From Archivesica marissinica (lineage: Eukaryota; Mollusca; Bivalvia; Venerida; Vesicomyidae): DNA of 64,000 nucleotides. The stretch lies in assembly GCA_014843695.1 (NCBI GenBank), contig CM026398.1, positions 20,197,594-20,261,593 on the forward strand, read 5' to 3'. Numbering within the stretch: position 1 is the first letter of the stretch; each line of letters opens with the position of its first letter. Both the position numbers and the translations under genes were made by a program. Positions 1 through 11,448 of the stretch are shown here, in pieces. A model generated the notes under the pieces. That model worked only from the letters and a program-made list of their open reading frames with translations. It did no database searches and had not been told where the DNA came from.

Positions 1-1229
1 ATTATCCCAGAATGAGTTTAAATATCCGTAACATCTATGTCCGATTTACAAACGTATGATTCTCATATTGTATATAAATTCCTAAGCTGAAACTGTTTAA
101 ACCATCGCCTTTAAATACGACTAGGCAATGAAAGTAAATGTACGTTACTTACACCATGTTGGTGGGGTCTGTAGTACATTTGTCCAGTTGCCATTTATGT
201 CCCGGTCTCACTTTGTACGCTCGTGAATTAGTTATTTATTCCGTTTGATAAATTCCAAATTATTTATTCCATTTGACAAATTCCCATCTATTTATTTCGG
301 TTTGATAAATTTCAAACTAGTTATTCCGTTTGATAAATTCCTAAATATAAAATAGTTAAAACAGCTGCAGTTTCTAATCAGACGAATGACCGAACACAAA
401 TAGTTACAGTATTGTTTTAATACGATTTGCTTAGTTTAACTTCAATATTTTAACCTAACCGTTGTATTAACTATTCACAATTCTGTTTACATTAATTTCA
501 AGGTACACATCAAGGAACAATCATTTTCAGCACCGCCAGATGATGAAAGACAATTGAACTAGTGTATGTACATTCATTGACAACTTAACAGATACTTATC
601 ACCAATTACAAAATCTTGTTAAACACTTGTTTTACACTGTAAATAACTAAAAGATCACAATGATGTACAAAACAACCATTATGAAGTTGCAGAAGTAACA
701 ATAACCAGCCGTCTTAACACTACACTCTTGTAAATAGTCACGAATATATTAACCTATACATATACAACCGAGATAGCAGACTTATTCCGAAAACCCACAT
801 AAAATAAGGAAGTTGTTTACTGTGCCTTCGTGTGAACACTAAATCATAATTTGACGAGGGTTATCAGATATTTTATGTAGAAATGGTGCACTATAGGTAA
901 CCGTAATAGCTATAACATGTTTTCCTCACATCTGCACGTGTTCATAATTTGCCAGAATATTGTGAGCATGCGCAGTCAGTACAATACGGCGTTTTGTTTG
1001 TTGCTTGTTTGTTTTGTACAGGTGTCGAGCAGCTGGATAAGATTGGAATCATATTCTGTGATTTGTCCAACCGCGTCCCCGCAGTATTTCTATCGGAACT
1101 ATTTTTTCTGTAGATAAATTCTTAGGGGTAGAGGCTATTCTACTGATATGTAAGTGGCGGGGTGTCCGGACAGATGGTGTACTAATCTGAATTGTAATTT
1201 TAATAAAAACAAATTAGTATTCCGTGAAA
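1..1229. other. AT-rich non-coding DNA
   Basis: No gene, RNA gene or conserved domain is visible. All open frames are short and lack recognisable protein similarity. The only structure is a short degenerate direct repeat at about 229-346. Confidence 0.6.
229..346. repeat. short degenerate direct repeat, about 4 copies
   Basis: The phrase TTATTCCGTTTGATAAATTC recurs about four times with substitutions at roughly 30-bp spacing. No function is visible. Confidence 0.7.
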
Positions 1230-1505
1230 TTCTGTTCTCGGTTTAAAGTCCCAAATGAAAGACTGTTAATTTCGATCCCTAGATTATAAAATTAACAGTC
1301 TTTCAATTGGGACTTTAAACCGAGGTCTCGTGTCGGTGCTTTACACCGTGCACGTACAAGAACCAGAGGAGACTCTGGAATGGGTCTCTGTCCGTATCAT
1401 TGCATTATCCTCCAAACATCTAAAAAGACTAATCTTTTCGGGAAGCGTCGCTCATATGGGCAACCGGTAGCGAAGATAAATAAATGTAAAACACACACAC
1501 ACACA
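1230..1505 (+). mobile_element. SINE family S1, headless copy with inverted 5' segment
   Basis: The plus-strand body (GGTGCTTTACACCGTGCACG, then AGGAGACTCTGGAATGGGTC, then CGCTCATATGGGCAACCGGT) matches the other S1 copies and ends in a (CA)n tail. The tRNA-like head is missing. In its place is an inverted copy of the segment around the AACAGTCTTTCA and TTTAAACCGAG motifs (1232-1290 versus 1285-1326), which forms a hairpin. Confidence 0.8.
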
Positions 1506-1552
1506 GAAAACATATTATGTTTACACAATCCGCTAGCAATACTTATCAGCAA

Positions 1553-1760
1553 AGACGCGTCAGTGGTTCAGTGGTTTACACGTTGGACTGCGAATCCATG
1601 GCTCACCGGTTCGATACCTCGTCTAAACATAATAATAGTATAGAACTATAAGCAGAGATCCCGTGTATCGGTGCAATACACCGAGCACTTAAACGAACCA
1701 GGGATGCTTCTGGAATTGGTATTCAGGGGCAGTAGCTGACCGATGTCTCTCGTTATGGAA
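1553..1760 (+). mobile_element. diverged S1-related tRNA-derived SINE
   Basis: A tRNA-like A box (TCAGTGGTTCAGTGG) and B box (GGTTCGATACC) are followed by a diverged S1-like body (TCGGTGCAATACACCGAGCA). The promoter spacing suits RNA polymerase III, but the head lacks a clean acceptor stem, so this is a SINE relic and not a tRNA gene. Confidence 0.6.
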
Positions 1761-1832
1761 GTTAATCTCCAGGAATTACTAAACGGAATTAACTGAACCT
1801 CTACGAATTGCATTCGTTACCTACAGTTTATA

Positions 1833-2100
1833 TTTAACCATTTGCCTGCTGAGTAAATAAAATCACATTTGCAAACAATATAGACCAATATACATACAGC
1901 TACATACAGCCGCGGCGTATCGCTGCCTGTGATCGCGATCTATGTTGTTTGCTATTCAGCCAAGTGCTTTAGCTCCACTATCCGAATAGCAAACAGTATA
2001 GAGCCTGATCAGACGCCACGTTCTGTGCCCCATGATCTAGATCTATGCTGTTTGCACAAGTGACTGTATCTGCTGCTAGCGTATAAACGACAACACAATT
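1833..2100. mobile_element. foldback MITE family W
   Basis: It starts with TTAACCATTTGCCTGC and contains the family hallmarks: inverted segments around TGCAAACAATATAGA and ATAGAGCCTGATCAGACG, and a second arm ATCTAGATCTATGCTGTTTG. The TTAACCC/GGGTTAA-type ends and twin hairpins are shared with copies at 5752, 41883 and 49775. No coding capacity. The 3' end is degenerate. Confidence 0.65.
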
Positions 2101-2262
2101 AGATAGATAACCTCTAAGATGATGTTATAACATAATTAACCTCCTCCAATTTGGTACTTAGAACATGAAGAGTGCGTATGCGGGTGTTAGCCTGCATCAC
2201 TGAAACTGGTATACGGAATTGAAAGACTAGCTAAAGGAACGTAGTTATCTCTAACATTAAGT

Positions 2263-2378
2263 GTGTGTGTGTTTTAATTTGAAAGACTGTTAATTGTATT
2301 AGGGTCAGACGGGGATCGAACATGCGATCCCTGGATTACCAGTCCAGTGTGTTACCACTGGACTACAGATCCGTCTGT
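2263..2378 (-). mobile_element. SINE family S1, minus-strand head fragment
   Basis: Read on the minus strand it begins with the tRNA-like head (CAGACGGATCTGTAGTCCAG), with the B-box region in the middle, and ends at a (CA)n stretch; most of the body is deleted. Confidence 0.8.
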
Positions 2379-2596
2379 TGGAATTGAAAGACTAGCTAAA
2401 TGAACGTATCTCTAACATTAGGTGCGTGCAACTAGCACTAAATCTTACTTCTGTCGACATCTGGCGACGCCATTGGGGGTAACGCAAAACATTCACAGAC
2501 ACGTAAATATCTCTTCCGTGTGTAATATAAATAATTGAGAAGTGGTTTAGTTATAATTATATGGACTTTATAAATGAGTGTTTACAGGTATGGCAC

Positions 2597-2896
2597 TAGG
2601 GTCAGACGGATCTGTAGTTCAATGGTAACACGCTGGACTGATAATCCAGGGATCGCAGGTTCGATCCCCCGTCTGACCCTAATAAAATTAATAGTCTTGC
2701 AGATGGGACGTTAATCCGAGGTCTCGTGTCGGTGCTTTACACCGTGCACGTAAAAGAACCAGAGGAGACGCTGGAATGGGTCTCTGTCTGTATCATTACA
2801 CTATCCTTCAAACATCTAAAATGACTAATCTCTTCAGGAGGCGTCGCTCATATGGGCAACAGGTAACGACGATAAATAAATGTAAAACACACACAT
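2597..2896 (+). mobile_element. SINE family S1, near full-length
   Basis: The best full copy of S1. A tRNA-like head (A box around TGTAGTTCAATGG, B box GGTTCGATCCC) is bracketed by GGTCAGACGG and CCGTCTGACC, which are perfect inverse complements. The anticodon-arm equivalent would read Thr in sibling copies (stem CTGGA/TCCAG, loop CTGGTAA). The conserved body follows and the element ends in ATAAATAAATG and a short CA tail. About 300 bp. Confidence 0.85.
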
Positions 2897-3187
2897 ATGG
2901 TACTAGGGCTACTATGCCTACGGCGGTATGTATCTACATATGAACATATATGAATGCGAATATGTTGCGTAAAGTATGTGCGTTTGCTTTTGTGGTTTAA
3001 AATCGCACTAACAGCTTATAGTTTATACGGCTACTCTCCGGCTAGTATTTATGACGACACAGACGGACACCGCCTGATCGACCACCGACCTTCCGCAAGT
3101 CCGCTGCATAGCTCCCAAACATGAAATTACAACTATTGTGAGGGGCAAGTTATTTAAAGTTAGCGACATTAACCAATCACACGGAGG
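2897..3187. other. unannotated spacer
   Basis: No gene or repeat family recognised. Confidence 0.5.
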
Positions 3188-3826
3188 GTCATTGTGTGTC
3201 ACGGAAGCTCCTTGTGTGTCACAGAGGCTCATTGTTTATCACGGATGCTCAATGTGTGTCACGGAGGCTCATTGTGTGTCACGGAGGCTCATTGCATGTC
3301 ATGGGGGTTCCTTGTGTGTCACGGAGGCTCATTGTGTGTAACGGAGGCTCATTGTGTGTCACGCAGACTCATTGTGTATCATGGAGGTTCATTGTGTGTC
3401 ATGGAGGCTGCTTGTGTGTCACGGAGACTCATTGTGCGTCACGGAGGCTCAGTGTGTGTCACGCAGACTCATTGTGTGTCATGGAGGTTCATTGTGTGTC
3501 ACGGAGACTCATTGTGTGTCATGGAGGCTCATTGTGTGTCACAGAGGCTCATTGTGTGTCACGGAGGCTCCTTGTGTGTAACGGAGGCTCATTGTGTGTC
3601 ACGGAGGCTCATTGTGTGTCACAGAGGCTCATTGTGTGTCACGGAGGCTCATTGTGTGTCACAGAGGCTCATTGTGTGTCACGGAGGCTCCTTGTGTTTC
3701 ACGGAGGCTCATTGTGTGTCACGGAGGCTCATTGTGTGTCACGGAGGCTCATTGTGTGTCACGGAGGCTCATTGTGTTTCACGGAGGCTCATTGTGTGTC
3801 ACGGAGGCTCCTTGTGTGTCACTCGC
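3188..3826 (+). repeat. 20-bp minisatellite, about 32 copies
   Basis: The unit TCATTGTGTGTCACGGAGGC repeats head to tail with scattered substitutions. A 20-bp unit returns to the same frame every three copies, so open frames arise in several phases without coding meaning. Confidence 0.95.
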
Positions 3827-4357
3827 TTCTTTTCCAGGAAACAGAAACACAACTATATACTTCTTGTTCGTTTTATTTTCAATTTGAATATCAATATTCA
3901 CAATGGTAATGAATAGACATTATACATGTACATGCAATTATCCAAGACGTAGTCTCGTCAGCACACCTGTGTCTAATGGTACGATTTCTGATGAAAACAC
4001 AAACATATCAAGATATTATACATAGTTTTTGTACATTAAATTCTGTTAATTATCTTCTTTTTTTTCAGTTAAGAAAAATAAACATAACATTATGATCTGA
4101 CAGATGTCTGATATCTATGTACAGGTATGAATGCTGATGAAAATGCAAAATTATATCCTAGATAGGTTAGTTAAGTAAAATCAAATCTAAAAAATGCTCA
4201 AAATCTACTACATCTAAATATAGATTTGATTTTATTCTACAAATTTCAATGTCCAGTTGTTTGATATCAATGCAGGAGTTTGAAGTCTCAACAATCTATT
4301 CAGAATTGATCGTTCGACAGTACAGTGAAAACCATCATAAAGACTACCATTTGATTC
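3827..4357. other. AT-rich non-coding DNA
   Basis: No gene or named repeat recognised. Confidence 0.5.
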
Positions 4358-4557
4358 TGGATACCGTTCAAACAGTATCTGCAAAGAACATAGATGATCA
4401 GTCTCTATGCTGTTTGCTATTCAGATGATCTTGCTAAGAAACTTGGCTATGTAGTAAACAACATAGATCCTGATCAGCACGCAGCGTCACGCTGCGGCTG
4501 ATCTGGATCTATGTTGTTTGCAAAATCCATTAAATGTATCCAGCATGAAATGGGTTA
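4358..4557. mobile_element. foldback MITE family W
   Basis: Contains the W signature AACAACATAGATCCTGATCA, then GCAGCGTCACGCTGCGG (a perfect short hairpin), then GATCTGGATCTATGTTGTTT, and ends AAATGGGTTAA. Non-coding; it would fold into a long hairpin. Confidence 0.8.
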
Positions 4558-4795
4558 AGACCAGTTTTTCTCAGTTCAGAATTATTTCTTCTATATTTCA
4601 ATGGCTGCAATCCCTTAATAATAGTACCATAGCCTGGGAACAGGTGTTGATATATGTTGCCTAAATATATTTCAACACCGAGACCATTAAAGTATTGAGT
4701 TTCTGATAATATCAAATGTTATTTCGCCAGAAGTAAATTAGTGAAAATCGACAGACTGGAACCCACGCAAATAGGACCACACTTTTATTCAGTAT

Positions 4796-5060
4796 TAAAA
4801 CACTGTCGTGACGTCATACCTTTGTACTCGCAGTCCATTATTATTAATATTGGACTGCCGGCAAAAGGCCAGATTATTATATTAAATTATACTTGTACAT
4901 GTACGAAATTAACAATGTTAGTTAGTAGGATATTGTTATATAAGTGTGTGTTTTAAGTAAGATATAAACCTCAAACAGATCCAATATGTAAAATATTGGT
5001 ACTGTCTTCGGCGCTACGCGCCTCACAGTCCAGTATTTTACATATTGGATCATTTTTGGC
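4796..5060. mobile_element. dispersed hairpin element, copy 1
   Basis: About 265 bp shared with 60119-60385 (GTCGTGACGTCATAC near the start, CTGTCTTCGGCGCTACGCGC in the hairpin loop region). Two internal inverted pairs are visible: GTCCATTATTATTAATATTG/CAATATT-type, and CCAATATGTAAAATATTGG against its complement 60 bp later. No open frame; a probable non-autonomous DNA transposon. Confidence 0.6.
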
Positions 5061-5751
5061 TTATATCCTATACATATGACCATATATTTCAGTCCCAAAT
5101 GATACCAGAATCCAGTTTCTGACAAATCTTTTCATACAATAATTACCGTATTGATATGCTAATAACAAAGATCATTAGGGCAATTCTGCAAAACAGGCAT
5201 TCAAATATTTATAATGTAATGTGTAATTTTTAATCGTCTTAAACTCAGCCGCCCAAATGCATTTATGCGATGGCGACTTTTAATAAATTTAATAGTCAGT
5301 AATGTGTATTTCAAAAATCAAAAAAAAAATTCAAAATAATGAAATGATGCCATATTTCTCACTAGTTTTTATTTATTTCACTGAAATTTCAAATAAATTT
5401 ATAATCATGGTCATTTTTATGGTCTATCTTTTTCTCACAAGTTTTAAAATAAGTCATTCTTAGTAAATATGAAATATTTTATGTTTCTTTCACTCGTGTA
5501 TTATGGTGTGGAACTCGGAGAACACCCCTCTAATAAGACCACTTTTTGAAGCTCTGTATGTGGGTGGTCTTATTATAGAGGTTTTACTGTCCAACGTAGA
5601 ACAAAAAATAGAAATAGACTGATGCAGCTTCAAGCTCCTGTGGTTTTATGTTGCTAAGCTTAACAATGATGCACAAGGTAAACATTTACCTTGGAAACAT
5701 AATTCACAGTCCAACATGTGCCTAGTCCACATAAGAATAAAGAAGGCATAT
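5061..5751. other. AT-rich non-coding DNA
   Basis: No gene recognised. A short inverted pair (TAATAAGACCAC / GTGGTCTTATTA, about 5531-5576) resembles the end of an unclassified repeat. Confidence 0.5.
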
Positions 5752-5989
5752 TTAACCCTTTGCATGCTAGAGGCAGAGAAAATCTCTTTTGCAAACAGCA
5801 TAGAGCCAGATCAGAACGTTCCATCTGATCAGACTTTATGCTGTTTGCTATTCGGATAGTGGAGCTAAAACACTTGGCTGAATAGCAAACAAACATATAT
5901 CCTGATCAGACGCTGCACTATGCCACGGCTGATCTGGATCTATGTTGTTTGCAAATGTGATTTTATTTACTCAGCAGGTAATGGGTTAA
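5752..5989. mobile_element. foldback MITE family W, complete copy
   Basis: Bounded by TTAACCCTTTGCATGC and AATGGGTTAA. Two internal hairpins share the GCAAACA...TGTTTGC arms, with the GATCAGA/TCTGATC and ATAGATC/GATCTATG motifs. About 238 bp, non-coding; the best-bounded example of the family. Confidence 0.8.
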
Positions 5990-5994
5990 GAGAC

Positions 5995-6195
5995 TAAGCT
6001 TCTCATCAATGCAACATGGGTTCGATCCTCGGACCGGGAAGTATATGAGATAGTACAATTATCGTTAGATCGGACAGGTGGGTCTTCTCCGGGTACTCCG
6101 GTTTCCTCCCACACATACCGCATTTATGCTTTCATCTGCGCCAACGAGAGTGATTAATATATTATTAAAACTTGCTTCGCAATCGTAGAATATAT
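5995..6195 (+). mobile_element. SINE family S2 (Meta-type domain)
   Basis: Lacks the A box, keeps the B box GGTTCGATCCTCGG and the central domain CTCCGGGTACTCCGGTTTCC, and ends with the shared tail GAGAGTGATTAATAT then CTTGCTTCGCAATCG. From memory, the central domain resembles the MetaSINE core; that assignment needs an alignment. Confidence 0.75.
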
Positions 6196-6844
6196 AAAAT
6201 TTAAACTAATAGCACAATTTGACATTATTATAATGACATTGACAGACTGGCGCCATACACAATATCACGGAAAATTAATCCAACAATTATATGGCACATA
6301 TATTATTCGTAGAGCGTAGTTTTTGTTGTTACATTTGTGCTTTACGGCAAAGCAAACACAGTTCAGGCTATATGGTAACAGACAGGACTGAACATTGTGG
6401 TTTCGCATCTCATTTACATAACAGTAATAAAAAATATGAGACATGGAACCAAAGCATTCACACCTGCTGGAATCAAGGATCGCAGCATATAATATCAATC
6501 AATATCACCGAAACACCCATTGCAGTGGTAAATGTACTGATCTGTATTCGACGATGGATCGTTTCATTGCAGCAGTGTAAATTAGAACTGGAGTATGTAT
6601 ATACATTTTGATTGTTCAGTACAATAACGACTATTAATAGATCAAATAATTGTAGCGGATGACAATTCATTAATGTGTATTTCTTATTTGCAATATTGAA
6701 AACTCTCGAAATATCTCATGGAATTTCATTAGAATTATCGAATACGACAAAATTCTAACGAAATTGCATATGACATATTTGCCTGTTATTTTCATACTAT
6801 GATCTCAGTTTGCTGTCGAATGGTATAAAGTCTGCAACTTAAAT
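6196..6844. other. AT-rich non-coding DNA
   Basis: Short overlapping open frames on both strands, none with recognisable protein features. No repeat family recognised. Confidence 0.5.
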
Positions 6845-7047
6845 TGTTAGAGTAGTGGTAGCGCATTCGCTTCAGGTGCGAGAAAGGCCTGGAGTTCGAG
6901 CCCCGCTGGAGCCGTTACGAATTCCATTAAATTCCATGAGTCCGCTTCTCTATCCCTTATGGCGATGGATTCCATCAGGAATGAGGTCTCAAAAGTGTTC
7001 AATAACAGTAATAAGAAGTTGTTTCACAATCGAGCTAAACTCGATGG
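6845..7047 (+). mobile_element. SINE family S3
   Basis: tRNA-like head (TAGTGGTAGCGCATTCGCTT as A box, GAGTTCGAGCCCCGC as B box), then GGAGCCGTTACGA, the core GGCGATGGATTCCATCAGGA, and a degraded form of the tail shared with S2. Internally deleted relative to 57491-57726. Confidence 0.8.
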
Positions 7048-7279
7048 AACGCTTGATACACAGCTGTGTCTGATAAATAAGCAGCCCTCGACCACGATAG
7101 TTACCTACTCGAGTAAATGTCTACGAGTGCAATTCATAAATATATAAGACAATGAAAGTTTACGAAAGAATCATAAAATGTTGTAAAATATTGGAAATAA
7201 ACTGGGTAAAAATATCGTAAACAAATCATGAAAAAATCGATACATTCATTGATTAATTTTGCATCAAGATTATTTATAT

Positions 7280-7450
7280 TTTTATATTTTGGGTTTTACG
7301 CCTGCATCGGCACCATTTTGGGCTATATCGCCGGCGGGCAGTTTACCTAACAACACCTTTCCTGGGCAGGCTCCAGCGGTTAACCAGTACTTGGGTGCAC
7401 CAACCTGAACGGGGCTCGAACCCGTGACCATCAGTGATGATAGGTTACAG
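7280..7450 (-). mobile_element. SINE-like family S4
   Basis: On the minus strand a B-box-like GGGTTCGAGCCCCGTTCAGG is followed by AAGTACTGGTTAACCGCTGG, GGAAAGGTGTTGTTAGG and GGCGTAAAACCC. The same order occurs at 15834 and 29036, so it is a dispersed family. Confidence 0.7.
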
Positions 7451-7639
7451 TGGTATTGCATCAAGGTACAAAAGAAATTTGTTTCACATTGCAATATATA
7501 AACACCAACATTAAAGTCATTCATCATGAGTTACACGGGACTAACTATTATACACGATAAAACACATTATAAACTCGTCAGATGATACGAGATCTACGAT
7601 TGTTTAAATGACGCGTCCTTGTTAAAACACAAAAACATG

Positions 7640-7882
7640 TTAACTCTTTCAACACCAAGTAACTGACATGGACTGGTCCATGATATTCTTAGACCAATAA
7701 ATGAATAAGAAAATTACATTTGGATCAGTTCATTTATCAAAATGGGTAAAAAAAAATTTTTAAATTGTAATATTACTGGCAAAAAGTGCAGATCCTGATG
7801 AGACGGCTCGTTACGAGCCGGCTCATCTGGATCTACACTTTTTGTACGCCTATTTAGAGGTCTGTGGTGTTGAAAGGGTTAA
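7640..7882. mobile_element. foldback MITE family V, complete
   Basis: Terminal TTAACTCTTTCAACACC and GGTGTTGAAAGGGTTAA form inverted ends. An internal hairpin is built on AAAAAGTGCAGATCCTGATG and its inverse with a GACGGCTCGT/ACGAGCCGGC centre. Non-coding; inverted relative to the copy at 8482. Confidence 0.85.
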
Positions 7883-7962
7883 ATGCACATAAAATGTAGT
7901 TGTCCACTAGTTGCAATAAATAACACTATATTGTTTTGGGAACAATATTTCATCCTGTGCTG

Positions 7963-8203
7963 GCTGTCCGATTAGCGCAGTGGTTAGCGTGCTCGCTTTT
8001 CACCAATGTACCATAACCCAGGTTCGATCCTCGGATCGGAAAGTATGTGAGATGGTACGGTGGTTGCGAGATTGGACAGGTGGGTTTTCTCCGGGTACTC
8101 CGGTTTCCTCCCACACGAATGACCACATTTACGCTTTCACCCGCACAAATGAGAGTGATTAATATAAGTTGTTAAAACTTGCTTCGCAATAGTTGTAAAA
8201 TAA
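7963..8203 (+). mobile_element. SINE family S2, near full-length
   Basis: Head GTCCGATTAGCGCAGTGGTT (A box) and CAGGTTCGATCCTCGG (B box), then GTATGTGAGATGGTACGG, central domain TCTCCGGGTACTCCGGTTTC, and tail GAGAGTGATTAATATAAG, CTTGCTTCGCAAT, TAAAATAAAT. The most complete S2 in the window. Confidence 0.85.
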
Positions 8204-8481
8204 ATATTAAACATTTTTTTAAAAGAATCCAGACGAATTGAATGAAATATAAGAAAAATATTACACATTCTAACGTTTATTTACAGCTTTGTAAGACCAG
8301 AAGACTTGTTTCCCCCCATATTAGTCCTATCATAACAAGAATTTGGTGTAAAATTAACAAATGGCAAAGCAGATTATTTCATTTCCAGACGGCCATGATG
8401 GCAGCCATTTTGGATTTGTGATAATTATGATGTCAGGTTATTTGTACCAGATACCACAGGATGGGAAATGTATATTTTGGT

Positions 8482-8727
8482 TTAACCCTTTCAACCCCAC
8501 AGGCCTCTAAATAGGCTTATGAAAAGTGTAGATCCAGATGAGCTGGCTCGTGACGAGCCGTCTCATCAGGATCTACACTTTTTTGCCAGTAATAATTATT
8601 ACTATTTTTAAATAAAATTACCCATTTTGATAAATGAACTGGTCCAAAGGTAATTTTCTTATTAATTTATTGGTCTGAAAATATCACGCACCAGTCCATG
8701 TCAGTTACTTGGGGTTGAATGGGTTAA
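8482..8727. mobile_element. foldback MITE family V, complete
   Basis: TTAACCCTTTCAACCCC start, central hairpin AAAGTGTAGATCCAGATGAG with GCTCGTGACGAGC, then the conserved right half including CCAGTCCATGTCAGTTACTT and the GGGTTAA end. It supplies the intact version of the site that is interrupted at 29766-34959. Confidence 0.9.
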
Positions 8728-8929
8728 GTAGTCAAAATACGACCGAAAACAATATTTTAAAAACTGATATAAGCAGTTTCAGAGATGCCATTTGTAGGTA
8801 CTAAGAAGATAAACATGTAGCGATTACAAAATAGAATTTGAAACATTGTGAAAGAGAGATCAAAGTTTGAAAGCAGAACACAGCTTTGATGAGTCTTGTG
8901 CAGCAGATCACCTATAATGTGATCACAAA

Positions 8930-9108
8930 TTGTAACCTGTCTTAAGCAGCCAGCCAAGGGAGTCACAGAAAGTGGCTGTTTAGCACAGGTGGCTGCTTAA
9001 CAGAGGTAAAATGTATAACAAATCAACATATTGGGTATCTGGAAACTGGCTGCTTAATACAGGTTGGCTGCTTAATAGAGGTGACCACTAACACAGGTTT
9101 GACTGTAT
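8930..9108. mobile_element. MITE family T (ACAGTCAAACCTG inverted ends)
   Basis: Left end AACCTGTCTTAAGCAGCCAG and right end ACAGGTTTGACTGTA are the family's inverted ends, with repeated GGCTGCTTAA motifs inside. It is flanked on both sides by an 18-bp direct repeat ATAATGTGATCACAAATT, longer than a normal target duplication. Confidence 0.7.
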
Positions 9109-9661
9109 AATGTGATCACAAATTATAATATCATACATTAATTGATAGAGCCCCCCCCCCCCCTCCTCCCCTAACCTTCTCTGTGACACAACCCACTAAG
9201 ATGCATCGAGTAAAAATATTTTTAAAACGATAATTGAATGTCACAGACCACTCCCCTTTTGAATAAAGGATCAGATTCCAGGGAAATACTACATGATGCT
9301 ATTATACAAGATTTAAAAAAAAAAGAGGACAAGTTTTCACATGGACGGACATACTTTACATAGTAATTCTAAAATAGCCTCTTGATGGTGCATATATATA
9401 CGCCAAAAACTGTACCGGGTAAATTTGGGGCAGACAGTCGCCAAGTGAACGCAATCGCAACACAGGTAAAGATAAACACAGTAAGAAATAAATCTTCTCA
9501 AAGTCATTATATACACAATGCCAAACAATGTTTATAATATCATTTCTTAACAATACATGTAATATTTCGGCTCACAGCGTACTGGAGTTCTGCATAATTG
9601 TAAGTTATTCTCAATATCTACTACATGTATACTTATATGATAAGTAAAAACAGTAACAGTT
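9109..9661. other. unannotated stretch
   Basis: A C-rich homopolymer tract lies at about 9151-9164; otherwise AT-rich with no recognised gene or repeat family. Confidence 0.5.
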
Positions 9662-9778
9662 GCCTTTTCTCTCTCCCTCCTGGCGATGGATTCCATCAGG
9701 AATGAGGTCTCGAGAGTGATTAATATAAGTTATAAGAACTTGTTTTGCAATCGAGCTAAAATAAATTTGTATAAACTA
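9662..9778 (+). mobile_element. SINE family S3, 3' half
   Basis: TCTCTCCCTCCTGGCGATGG, core and intact tail CTCGAGAGTGATTAATATAA then TTTTGCAATCGAGC; head missing. Confidence 0.8.
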
Positions 9779-9927
9779 AAAACAGTAAGAATATCATACT
9801 GGGTCAGTGAATAGCGAGATTTCGACATGTGAGCTGTAAGTGCACTTTTAACGGTCCTTGTATTTCGTGAATATGTAAAATGGTAATGACTGCACAATTT
9901 GTATATAGATCTGTTTTATAGATCTAA

Positions 9928-10012
9928 ATTAGTTTATACAAAGTTAATTTGATAAATAGCTTGATTGCGAAACAAGTTCTTACAACTTATATTAATCACT
10001 GTCGAGAAGAAA
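9928..10012 (-). mobile_element. SINE family S3, tail fragment
   Basis: Minus-strand copy of only the S3 tail (inverse of AAGTTGTAAGAACTTG, GCAATCAAGC). Confidence 0.7.
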
Positions 10013-10569
10013 TTTCATAGCGATTACTTTTTGTTCATGTTTAAACAAGACGAAATAGCCGTGACAGTAAATGGATATCATTTTGTTAGATATACTCTAT
10101 AGTTAATGGTTCGAGTCCGGAGTCAGGAAATAATATATTTTTTTACTTCATTTATAAATGTTTCGTTTGTTTAGTGATCGACATCGCAGTCGAAATTACG
10201 CAAGAACCTGTTGTCATCAATTTTGATTCAGAACTTGACAATTCAGCAATAGCCACTGAAGAAAATTGAAATACTTCAAATAAAATATTATTAAACCGAG
10301 AACAAAATCTATTCCTTAATTAAGATAAAATATATAGTAGGAAAAAAACTTCATGATAAAAAATCAAAATTTGTAAATAAAGAAACAAAGTCTTTATGCT
10401 AAAATCACCTCAATAACAATAAGCATATCGTAGGCTTCAATCCTCGCAACTTGGTTATAGCATTGCTATGCTCACCCCACTGAGCTATGTACGACTGCAG
10501 ATTTATGGCAATTTTATTCTAACTAGTCTTTAAATGTCGTCACTTTTGAAACCTTTATTTGCGTTTACC

Positions 10570-10621
10570 CCTATTAACCCTTAAACACTACATACCTCTA
10601 AACAGGTTAGCAAAAAGTGTA
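10570..10621 (+). mobile_element. MITE family V left-end fragment
   Basis: TTAACCCTTAAACACTACAT then CCTCTAAACAGG and AAAAAGTGTAGATC match the V left half. The copy is cut off by the adjoining 24-bp array. Confidence 0.7.
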
Positions 10622-10945
10622 GATCAACATACAGTCAAACTTGTCTTAAACATACAGTGAAACCTGTCTTAAACATACAGTCAAACCTGTCTTAAACATA
10701 CAGTCAAACCTGTCTTAAACATACAGTCAAACCTGTCTTAAACATACAGTGAAACCAGTCTTAAACATACAGTCTTAAACATACAGTGAAACCTGTCTTT
10801 AAACATACAGTCAAACTTGTCTTTAAACATAGTCAAACCTGTCTTTAAACATACAGTGAAACCTGTCTTTAAACATACAGTCAAACCTGTCTTAAACATA
10901 CAGTCAAACCTGTCTTTAAACATACAGTCAAACCTGTCTTAAATG
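10622..10945 (+). repeat. 24-bp minisatellite made from MITE T terminal repeat
   Basis: About 13 copies of a unit containing ACAGTCAAACCTGTCTTAAA. The core is the terminal inverted repeat of MITE T, and the rest of a T element follows directly at 10940, so the array is an amplification of a transposon end. Units vary between 23 and 25 bp. Confidence 0.9.
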
Positions 10946-11100
10946 GCCAGCCAACAGACAGTGATCATAATTGGCTGCATAGCAGAGGTGGCTGCTTAAT
11001 AGGGGCCAACTGTTGAACCAATTACCATACTGGGAATCTGGCTACTGGCTGCTTCTAATAAAGACTGTCTGCTAAATAGAGATGGTCGCTAACACTGTAA
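10940..11100 (+). mobile_element. MITE family T, partial
   Basis: Continues from the array with GGCCAGCCAACAG, GGCTGCATAGCAGAGGTGGC and GGCTGCTTCTAATAAAG; it matches the interior of the T copies at 8930 and 41430 (inverted) with substitutions. Confidence 0.65.
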
Positions 11101-11448
11101 TTTTTTTCCATCCATAGAAATAAAGAACGAAGAACTTTATGTAAACATGTTAAAAATCCTAAAACAGATTGATACTAGGCGAAGAAGCTTACAGTACGGC
11201 CGGTGCGTGTACCTTCAACACACATGAAGTGATTCCCGGGAAGGGCCGAAACTAATGTTGCTAGAACGTGTGGCCCCGACCCGTTTGCCTTTATTTAATT
11301 TGTCATGTTTTGTATTCACATGTATATGTAAAACGAATCGAGCAATAAAATATGCTTAAACTAAACTAAGTGATTTTATAGTGGGTTTCCTCTGTCTGTG
11401 TTCTTCATATTTCAAGACAAGGCGAGAAGATGTAACATCTCTACTTTA

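Noticed and set aside
3138..3916. Overlapping frames with CVTEAH-type repeats
   Set aside because: A 20-bp repeat read in different phases; non-coding.
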